59,231 nucleotides of DNA, taken from assembly GCF_014650455.1 (NCBI RefSeq), contig NZ_BMUZ01000003.1, forward strand, positions 728,644 to 787,874. The letters run 5' to 3'. The stretch is from Streptomyces xanthochromogenes (GTDB lineage: Bacteria; Actinomycetota; Actinomycetes; Streptomycetales; Streptomycetaceae). A model generated the notes under the pieces. It did no database searches. It was not told the DNA's origin and worked only from the letters and a program-made list of their open reading frames with translations. Position 1 is the stretch's first letter. Each line of letters opens with the position of its first letter. Positions 47,298 through 53,836 of this stretch are shown here, piece after piece. Both the position numbers and the translations under genes were made by a program.

Positions 47298-47519
47298 TCA
47301 CCCCCGCGCACCGCCCTCCGCCGCCTCCCACCGCTCCATCGGCTTCTCGATCAAAGGGTTGGCGTGATCCCGCGCCTCGGCCAGGAACTTGGCGTAGTGA
47401 CGGAGGAGCACCTGAATGCTCTGCCCGGCTCGGCGCGCACACTCCGCGGGGTCGGTGCCCGCCACCATGAAGGCGGCGCGAGGCGGCCCGGGCCCCAGGG
47501 GAGGGTGTTCGCAGAGACT
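47298..47519 (-). pseudogene. Tyrosine integrase C-terminal remnant
   Basis: On the minus strand, a frame ending at 47298 reads VAGTDPAECARRAGQSIQVL, then LRHYAKFLAEARDHANPLIE and KPMERWEAAEGG. This is the extreme C-terminus of Streptomyces-type tyrosine recombinases, with the catalytic Tyr in RHYAKF. Upstream codons run to about 47519 (a few more residues with EHPPLGPGP), then the frame is lost and the MerR gene begins at 47531-47866. The catalytic Arg/His boxes are absent, so this is a truncated remnant of an integrated element. No tRNA was seen next to it. Confidence 0.7.
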
Positions 47520-47530
47520 ATTGCGGACGG

Positions 47531-47866
47531 TCAGGCGTCCGCGTTGTGGCGTGATTCGTTTCGGGCGCGGTGTTCCTCATTGATGCGGCGGGCTTCTTCG
47601 AGCTGGTCCTCAAGGATGACAATGCGGCAGGCGGCTTCGATGGGGGTGCCCTGGTCGACGAGTTCGCGGGCGCGGGCGGCGATGCGCAGCTGGTAGCGGG
47701 AGTAGCGGCGATGTCCGCCCGCGGAGCGCAGCGGGGTAATGAGGCGGGCCTCGCCGACGGCACGCAGGAAACCCTGGGTGGTGCCGAGCATGTCGGCGGC
47801 CCGGCCCATGGTGTAGGCGGGGTAGTCGTCGTCATCGAGCCGGCCGAACGAATCGTCTGCTGTCAT
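47531..47866 (-). CDS. MerR-type transcriptional regulator
   Basis: 111 residues. N-terminal winged HTH: YTMGRAADMLGTTQGFLRAVGEARLITPLRSAGGHRRYSRYQLRIAARARELV, with the diagnostic GGHRRYS wing, followed by a short helical C-terminus with a coiled-coil EDQLEEARRINEEHRAR. Lacks an effector domain, so it is a small MerR protein. ATG at 47866 has AGAGAGGTG upstream. A perfect 32-bp palindrome lies 33 bases upstream of the start, probably its own operator. Integrase remnant lies directly downstream. Confidence 0.88.
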   Translation of the reverse strand: MTADDSFGRLDDDDYPAYTMGRAADMLGTTQGFLRAVGEARLITPLRSAGGHRRYSRYQLRIAARARELVDQGTPIEAACRIVILEDQLEEARRINEEHRARNESRHNADA

Positions 47867-47899
47867 TGCACCTCTCTCATGGCACTGGAACGCGCTTGA

Positions 47900-47931
47900 G
47901 GGGCCCGGGTGCCATATGGCACCCGGGCCCC
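47900..47931. promoter_or_regulatory. 32-bp perfect palindrome upstream of MerR gene
   Basis: The stretch 47900-47931 is identical to its own reverse complement: left half GGGGCCCGGGTGCCAT, right half ATGGCACCCGGGCCCC, without a spacer. It sits where the -10/-35 region of the MerR gene should be. MerR proteins bind a dyad between -35 and -10, so autoregulation is likely; a hairpin role in RNA is an alternative. Confidence 0.75.
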
Positions 47932-48159
47932 GAAGGAACTTGCTACACCATCTGCCGGCCTGCGTACTGCGCCGACCTTCTGTGTCCGCATGTCCACCCG
48001 AGCGAGGGCGGGAAATGCGGGGATCGCGGTTGCTCGACCGGAGACCACCTCACTATCGATGTCCTGCGGTACCCGGACCCGTGACAGTGTCCGGGCGATC
48101 CTGATGGCGTTTTGGCTCCTCCGTTCTTTCCCTCTTGATCAACTACCTGTTACCAGGGA

Positions 48160-48550
48160 ACTGCCTACTGCTCTGCACTGCTTTTAACGCGGGTACTGCT
48201 GGTGATGCGTACTACTCCGTGGCCTGTGTCAGCGCCACCCGTCGTCGGCAGCCAGCCCCGTCACCCGTCCTGCGTCTGCTCTGGCTTAGAACCCCACTGC
48301 CGAACCTCCTGGTGCGCGCGCCCGCAGCCGACGCCTTCACCGAGGTACCACTCACTGCCTTCGCTGCTGGGTACTGCCACCTGCACTTACCAGTACTGCC
48401 ACTGCGTGTACTGCGGTACTGCTCTTGGCGGCCCCTGATCACCGCGGGCCGCCCGGTGCGGTGGTCAGTCCCGTCGCCGTCCTGCAACAACCCTGGCTTC
48501 GACACTCCACCACCGCACCGTTCAGCGAACTGCAACTGCGGTACTGCTGC
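48160..48550 (+). repeat. TACTGC-rich repeat cluster in non-coding gap
   Basis: The gap 47932-48738 is lower in GC than its surroundings and carries at least seven TACTGC words, six of them as GTACTGC, in about 380 bases, for example CACTTACCAGTACTGCCACT and GCGTGTACTGCGGTACTGCT near 48385-48422, plus further ACTGC words. Spacing is irregular, so it is not a tandem array. The largest open frame across it lacks domain signals. Could be a protein-binding array or part of a mobile element. Confidence 0.5.
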
Positions 48551-48738
48551 CTGGCAGTTCATCTCTGCCAGGCCCTGCGGTCTTCTTGGCTACGACCGAA
48601 ACCATACTCACACCGCAACCCAATGTCTACTCCAGCCAACACAGATTTCCGAGCCCTCGACAGGGAGATAATCGATGTCGAGCAGAGACACAGCGGCGCG
48701 TTCCGTGACGGGTCCTGCGACCGGTCCTCGGCCGGGGG

Positions 48739-49182
48739 TCAGAGGGCGAAGGTGGCGGTGATGCGTTTGCCGTGGGGCAGCAGGGCGACGGTCACCGTGG
48801 TGGCGAGCTTCTGGACGATCGCCCAGCCGCAGCCTCCGAGTGCGCCCGGGTCCACCGGTTCGCCCGTGCGGGGCGTGGTGTGGCTGGCGTCCTCGACCTG
48901 GAGGCGTAGACGGGCGTCGTCCTGGTCCAGGTCGGCGCTGAACGCGGTCAGTCCGCCGCCGTGCACGATCGCGTTGGCCACGAGTTCGGTGACCGCGAGC
49001 TGGGCGTCGCCCTGCACTCGGGCGGTGTCGCCCGTACAGCGCTGAAGCAGTCCTCTCACCAGCGCCCGTGCCCCGGCGGCGGGCGCCATCTCGCGCCCCA
49101 GTCCCCCGTCGGCGAGCTCGGCGCAGGGGGTGAGGGGCTGAGGGTCAGGCTGGGGGTCCGGGGCGGAGACGAGGTCGGACAT
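48739..49182 (-). CDS. Anti-sigma-like ATP-binding protein (RsbW/HATPase)
   Basis: 147 residues. A short N-terminal leader then an HATPase_c domain of the RsbW/SpoIIAB type: AQLAVTELVANAIVHGGG (N-box with Glu and Asn), VEDASHTTPRTGEPVDPGALGGCGWAIVQKLAT (G1-like loop). ATG at 49182 has GGAGG upstream. It is divergent from the sigma factor at 49423, so it may be that factor's anti-sigma. The region between the divergent starts (49183-49422) should hold their promoters. Confidence 0.85.
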   Translation of the reverse strand: MSDLVSAPDPQPDPQPLTPCAELADGGLGREMAPAAGARALVRGLLQRCTGDTARVQGDAQLAVTELVANAIVHGGGLTAFSADLDQDDARLRLQVEDASHTTPRTGEPVDPGALGGCGWAIVQKLATTVTVALLPHGKRITATFAL

Positions 49183-49422
49183 GAAGCGGCCTCCAGACGC
49201 GCAAGGACGAGACAGTGCTGGGCACAGTGTGGCGATTTTCTTGCGTGTGCCCGCTTCGCGACAACCAATGCCCGCCCTCCCGCCCTCTGCGGCCCCATTC
49301 GGCTGACGCCTCCGGTGAGCAGGCGGGGCAGGATGTGATCGAGTTTTTGTCCCACATACTTTGAGCGGTCCCGGGTAGAGAGGCAGCGGACCGAGATCAG
49401 CACAGGATAAGGACGGCTTTTC

Positions 49423-50331
49423 ATGGCAGCGGTGGCGGGACCGGAGACGCTGGGCGCGGCGGCAACGGGCACGATGGAGCGTGGTGCTGCGGTGGCGGCG
49501 TCCGTTGACCTTCCGTGGGTGCAGGACACGGACAAGGTCGCCCCGCGGGACGCGCGTGCACTGTCGAAGGTGTTCTTCGACCGGCTCCAAACTCTGGAGG
49601 AGGGCACGCCGGAGTATCAGTACGCGCGGAACACGCTGATCGAGATGAACATGACGCTGGTCCGCTTCGCGGCGAGCCGCTTCCGCAACAGTGGCAGCGG
49701 CGAGATGGACGACATGATCCAGGTCGGCATGATCGGCCTGATCAAGGCGATCGACCGCTTCGACCTGTCCCGCGAAGTCGAGTTCACTTCCTTCGCGGTG
49801 CCCTACATCGTCGGCGAGATCAAGCGGTTCTTCCGCGACACCACCTGGGCCGTGCATGTCCCCCGCCGCCTCCAGGAACTGCGCACCGAGATCGCCAAGG
49901 CGAAGGAACACCTCGCCCTGCAGCTCGACCGCGACCCCACCGTGAAGGAACTGGCCGCCCACCTCAAGCTGGACGAGGACGACGTCATCGACGGGATCGT
50001 CGCCTCCAACGGCTACACCGCCGGCTCCCTCGACATGTCCGCCGACACGGAAGACAGCAGCCAGTCGGCCGGCGCCAAGGCCCGTACCCTCGCAGACTTC
50101 ATCGGCGAAGAAGACCCCGGCATGGAAAGGGTCGAGAACCTGCACGCCCTGGCGCCGCTCATGGAGCAGCTCGACGAACGCGAACGACGCATCGTGAACC
50201 TGCGTTTCGGACTGGAGCTGACCCAGGCCCAGATCGGCACCGAACTCGGCATCTCCCAAATGCAGGTCTCCCGCCTCCTCACCCGGATCCTGGCCAAGCT
50301 CCGCACCGGCATGCTCCCCGAGACCGCCTGA
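49423..50331 (+). CDS. SigB/F/G-family RNA polymerase sigma factor
   Basis: 302 residues. Region 2: ARNTLIEMNMTLVRFAASRFRNSGSGEMDDMIQVGMIGLIKAIDRFDLSREVEFTSFAVPYIVGEIKRFFRDTTW. Region 3: VPRRLQELRTEIAKAKEHL and DPTVKELAAHLKL. Region 4: LDERERRIVNLRFGLELTQAQIGTELGISQMQVSRLLTRILAKLR. All are typical of stress-response SigB/F/G factors of Streptomyces. ATG at 49423. It is divergent from the RsbW-like kinase. Confidence 0.94.
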   Translation: MAAVAGPETLGAAATGTMERGAAVAASVDLPWVQDTDKVAPRDARALSKVFFDRLQTLEEGTPEYQYARNTLIEMNMTLVRFAASRFRNSGSGEMDDMIQVGMIGLIKAIDRFDLSREVEFTSFAVPYIVGEIKRFFRDTTWAVHVPRRLQELRTEIAKAKEHLALQLDRDPTVKELAAHLKLDEDDVIDGIVASNGYTAGSLDMSADTEDSSQSAGAKARTLADFIGEEDPGMERVENLHALAPLMEQLDERERRIVNLRFGLELTQAQIGTELGISQMQVSRLLTRILAKLRTGMLPETA

Positions 50332-50539
50332 CCCCGGCAGAAGCCCCTATCCTCCTGCGAGGCGGGTCCGTGCGGTAAGCGGACCCGCCTTCCGCACATC
50401 GGACATCCGATCTACTGAGTCAGGGCACTCCTCCCCCGCCGGACCTTGACGCTGACAGCATTTCCACCGGACATCTCCTGAGGCGGTCGCTCTGCCTTTC
50501 GCGACCAGGAAGCGGGGCTCGTCTCCGGATTCTGCTGCG

Positions 50540-50985
50540 GCCGGAACATTGTCGCTTTCGAGGGGGCGGAGGGCTGTGGTGCCGCATGCCTGTGGCGGGG
50601 TCACACCCTGGTCTTTCACCGCCGGCTGGGCTGGGCCGTCGACGTCGACAGCGGCTTCGAACGGGACGAGTTCGACGACCTCGATCCCGTCTACGCCATC
50701 GCGGTCCATCACCCCGGCAACGCCGTTGTGGGCTGCGTACGCGTCCTGCCGACCACCGGCCCGAACATGCTCCGCGACGTGACAGCGTTCCATTCCGCCC
50801 TGCAAGGCCGGCCCGCGCCCTGCTCGCCGCGCATCTGGGAGCCAGCAGGTTCGCCGTCCTTGCCACATCGACTCCGTACTGTGCACGGCCTACAGCTTCG
50901 CCGTCGCCGACCTGGTCGCACTCGGAGAACCGGCTTCGCCGCAAGGCACCTCCGGCCAACTCATCCACTGAAACCGCCGACCGAG
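50540..50985 (+). pseudogene. LuxI-type acyl-homoserine-lactone synthase remnant, frameshifted
   Basis: In frame 1 the LuxI-family pattern is clear: LVFHRRLGWAVDVDSGFERD (50608-50667), EFDDLDPVYAIAVHHPGN, VGCVRVLPTTGPNMLRDVTA and the RIWE motif at about 50832 (LuxI proteins have RxxE-type conserved positions and VGCxRLLPTTGPxMLRD). After RIWE a base is lost: SRFAVLAT appears in another frame, and C-terminal residues (DSVLCTAYSFAVADLVALGE, ending 50970) in a third. The N-terminus is unclear. An autoinducer synthase gene in an actinomycete, but broken. The rest of 50986-51287 shows nothing. Confidence 0.65.
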
Positions 50986-51287
50986 ATCGCTGCCACAAGC
51001 CGACGCCCGGACAAGACATTTGACGCATCGCCAGAACACGGCTCGGGCCGTCGGCGGGATCGGCGGCGGAACGGTTCGGGAGTGCTGCAACCGTGCCCCC
51101 ACCCGGCGCGGCAAGACGTAAGCGGCCCGCGCACGGAGGCGTCGCCCGAATCCGGACCACGCCCCTACGCACCCCCGCGCCGCGCGCGATCCGGCGCACC
51201 CCCGCAGCGTCGACCGGGGTGCCGTCGTGCCTGGCGTTCCACACCCGAAGCGCTGTCGCGGCGAAAGGAATCCCAGCCGCCGCGGGA

Positions 51288-52589
51288 TCAGCGCAGCGAG
51301 GAGCCGTCCTGCTTCAGCTGCATCTGCGGGCGCCCTGTCACCAGGAGCCAGGCCGGTAGCGACGCGATGCACATGAGGGCCAGGATCGCGGGCGATGCCA
51401 CGAGTACGGCGGCCGTGAACAGGCTGATCCAGCCCTGCCGGGTGATGGCGAGGAGCATGCCGAGTACGCCGGCCGAGACACCGACGGAGGGGTTCACCGC
51501 CGGCACGAGCGCATGCGCGCACAGACCGAAGGCGGCTCCGATGAACACGGCCGGGAAGATCCGCCCTCCTCGGAATCCGCAGGACGCCGCGATCACGAGT
51601 GCCGCCAGCTTCACGAGGGCCATGACGGCGAACCGACCGGCCGACCACCCGTCCGGGTCGGCGGCCAGCTCGCCCACCTCGTGCAGGCCCTTGAACAGGG
51701 TCAAGTGCCCGCCCAGGGCGCCGAGCAGACCGAGTACGAGCCCGCCGAGCGGCAGCATCAGCATCGGGTGCCGCAGTTGGCCGAAGGCGCGGTGCACGTA
51801 CGGGAAGAGGCAGACGGCCAGCATGCCGAGCGCCGCGGCCAGGCAGGCCAGCACGACCGCGCCGAGCAGGTCGCCCCACCCGGGCTTCCCGAAGGGCGGC
51901 AGGCCGAGGTCGAAGGAGGGCGAGGCGAGAAGCGTCGTCGTCACCGCGCCCGCCGCGGCGGCGAGCAGCGGACCGAAGAGGTTGTCCCACAGCGACCCCT
52001 TCACCGGCAGGGGCTTGCCCGCCAGCGCTTCGGAGACAACGAGGGCGGCGGCGACGGGCGTGCCGAAGAGTGCGCCGAGCGTCGCAGCGGTGGCCAGCGG
52101 CACCCACATCCGTCCCGGGGCCTTCGGCACCGCCCTGGTCCCGAGCCAGAACGCGAGCGCGGCGTTGGCGGCGATGATCGGATTCTCCGGGCCCAGGCTG
52201 GGACCACCGGCGAGCATCAAGACGTTGGCGACGAGCAGTCCCGGCACCACATGGGCCCGCAGCGGCTCCGACTCGCCGAGGCCGAGCGTGGCGGGGTCGG
52301 GGCCCGCGTGTCCGGGCGCCTTCCACACCACGAGCCCGACCAGAACGCCCGTCAGGGTGAGGACGGCGATCATCCACAGCGACGAGTAGCCGCCGATGCC
52401 GAGCGCACCGGGAAGGTCCTTCCACCACACGTCTTCGAGCCTCTCGGCCACCGCACTGATCGCGAGGAACAGCAGGCTGCATCCCACCCCCACCGCAAGA
52501 GCGGGCACGACGACAGGCAGCAGGGTGCGGGCCGAGACGGACGGGAGGGCCGCGGGGGCCGTCGGCGCGACATCGCCTGGAGTAGTCAC
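51288..52589 (-). CDS. ClC-type ion channel/antiporter
   Basis: 433 residues, about 11 TM segments, GTG at 52589. ClC-like motifs are GGPSLGPENPIIAANAALAF (equivalent to GxxEGP...) and CGFRGGRIFPAVFIGAAFGLC (the conserved GGxFxPxxxxG of ClC helix N). The usual G(K/R)EGP with the gating glutamate is not present in that form; the Glu follows the GP pair (LGPEN). Selectivity may thus differ. Signal Ser at the selectivity filter is not clear. No operon partners. Confidence 0.85.
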   Translation of the reverse strand: MTTPGDVAPTAPAALPSVSARTLLPVVVPALAVGVGCSLLFLAISAVAERLEDVWWKDLPGALGIGGYSSLWMIAVLTLTGVLVGLVVWKAPGHAGPDPATLGLGESEPLRAHVVPGLLVANVLMLAGGPSLGPENPIIAANAALAFWLGTRAVPKAPGRMWVPLATAATLGALFGTPVAAALVVSEALAGKPLPVKGSLWDNLFGPLLAAAAGAVTTTLLASPSFDLGLPPFGKPGWGDLLGAVVLACLAAALGMLAVCLFPYVHRAFGQLRHPMLMLPLGGLVLGLLGALGGHLTLFKGLHEVGELAADPDGWSAGRFAVMALVKLAALVIAASCGFRGGRIFPAVFIGAAFGLCAHALVPAVNPSVGVSAGVLGMLLAITRQGWISLFTAAVLVASPAILALMCIASLPAWLLVTGRPQMQLKQDGSSLR

Positions 52590-52709
52590 GAGATCACCCT
52601 AGGTGATGGGTTCGCTCGTGCTCCACCTTCACCATCCCGTACGCGGCGGGAGTGGCCCGGCCCGGCGGAACCCTTTCCACCGCCCCCGGCGGTGGGGGAT
52701 GATCCGCGC

Positions 52710-53234
52710 ATGACTGGGCAGCGAACCGACGGAGCGTCATCGGCCGATCCGGCCAACACCTACCTCCAGGCGCTCGGCGAGCGGCTGACGGCGGACAAGT
52801 GCCGTATGACAGCGTCGAATTGGGGCGAGCACCCGGTCGTGATCGGCAGCCGGTCGGACCGCAAGGCGCGATGGTTCGGCACCAAGGTGGAGCTGTTCGT
52901 CTTCGCCGCCGTCGTGCCCGGCGTCGACGACGCCCGCTTGGCCGAGTTCACCAAGTGGGCGATGTCCTATGCGCAGAGCTGCCGCAGCGGGTTGCCCGGT
53001 GCCCGCAACGCCATGATGGTCCTGCCCGCTCTGATCAGCGGGGGCGTTCACACGTCCGCCAGGGAGTGGGCCGCCCGGGACGCCCGGGTCCTCGGCACGA
53101 CCGTGATCGGCCGTCCGCTCACCGTGGAAGCGGCCCAGGGGGTCAGCCGGGTCACCATGTACCGGGGCGGAACGGTGTGGGGCGGAATGTTCACGCGCCA
53201 TGTGCTGGAGAAGGCGTCCCTCTACTTCCCCTGA
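52710..53234 (+). CDS. Hypothetical protein, 174 aa
   Basis: 174 residues, ATG at 52710 with the preceding GGGGGAT. ALGERLTADKCRMTASNWGEHPVVIGSRSDRKARWFGTKVELFVFAAVVPGVDDARLAEFTKWAMSYAQ reads as a soluble alpha/beta domain; no transmembrane segment. It resembles small Streptomyces conserved hypothetical proteins, but I cannot name a family. Host-like codon use. Confidence 0.7.
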   Translation: MTGQRTDGASSADPANTYLQALGERLTADKCRMTASNWGEHPVVIGSRSDRKARWFGTKVELFVFAAVVPGVDDARLAEFTKWAMSYAQSCRSGLPGARNAMMVLPALISGGVHTSAREWAARDARVLGTTVIGRPLTVEAAQGVSRVTMYRGGTVWGGMFTRHVLEKASLYFP

Positions 53235-53417
53235 CTTCTGATTTTCTGCGTCCCCCGACCATCCACTCCCCCTCGACATCGCCGATGGTCAGCGCATGGC
53301 GGCGACCGCGTCGATCCCTGTCGCCGGAAGGCGGTCCGGGTGAACACGGCTCTCTCCACGCGTTGTTCACGACGCGCACGGGATGCGTCTCAGAACACCG
53401 TCCGGAATCCGGACGGC

Positions 53418-53447
53418 CTGGCACCCCCCTCCTCCGGCCCGTAGGCT
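53418..53447 (+). promoter_or_regulatory. Tentative sigma-70-type promoter of metE
   Basis: CTGGCA (53418-53423) and TAGGCT (53442-53447) are 18 bases apart, resembling an HrdB-type promoter (TTGACA / TAGRRT), and sit just before the riboswitch. No mapping data; moderate sequence fit only. Confidence 0.4.
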
Positions 53448-53449
53448 GA

Positions 53450-53660
53450 CCTCAGCAGCTGGTTCACTCCGTCCGCCAGGCGGGGTGTCGCAAGAGGGAA
53501 CCCGGTGGGAATCCGGGACTGCCCCGCAGCGGTGAGTGGGAACGACCGCCGTCATACGCACTGGGTCCGAGATACCGGGCCTGGGAAGCGACGGCCAGTA
53601 GGTGTCCTCCGACGAGGAGGGTGTGCCCGCGAGTCCGAAGACCTGCCAACTGCCCGTGTA
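53450..53660 (+). ncRNA. Cobalamin riboswitch upstream of metE
   Basis: Conserved elements are in order: AAGAGGGAACCCGGTGGGAA, TCCGGGACTGCCCCGCAGCG (53493-53536) match the AdoCbl-riboswitch core (GGGAA...GTG...CTG..CCCGC...GGT), and GCGAGTCCGAAGACCTGCC near 53629-53648 matches the B12 box. Between the riboswitch and the start codon, AACGACC (53726-53732) can pair with GGTCGTT (53750-53756), a possible expression platform. With cobalamin present, the cell uses MetH and this switch would turn metE off. Confidence 0.88.
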
Positions 53661-53836
53661 CGGACCATTCCGTGCGCGGATATTTCCGGTGACCTCGAGG
53701 GCGGGTCGGCGTACACACCAGACGGAACGACCGTGCCTGTGCGGCGCGGGGTCGTTGCCGTCCGGTTCGTCGTTTCCTTCGCGCTCTCGTCCCGTCACCG
53801 GGGATGTTCAGGAGTCATCTCGCGAAGGAGATTTCC

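Noticed and set aside
47298..47519. Integrase fragment as a possible working excision gene with the neighbouring MerR
   Set aside because: Lacks the Arg-His-x-x-Arg catalytic boxes; only the C-terminal Tyr region is present.
48135..48671. 178-codon open frame in the TACTGC-rich gap
   Set aside because: No recognised domain, irregular composition, no good ribosome site; cysteine- and leucine-rich content follows from the repeated words.
48675..48761. 28-codon open frame with a ribosome-site-like AGGGAGATA, starting MSSRDTAARSVTGPATG
   Set aside because: Overlaps the end of the anti-sigma-like gene; no peptide-precursor features and no partner genes.
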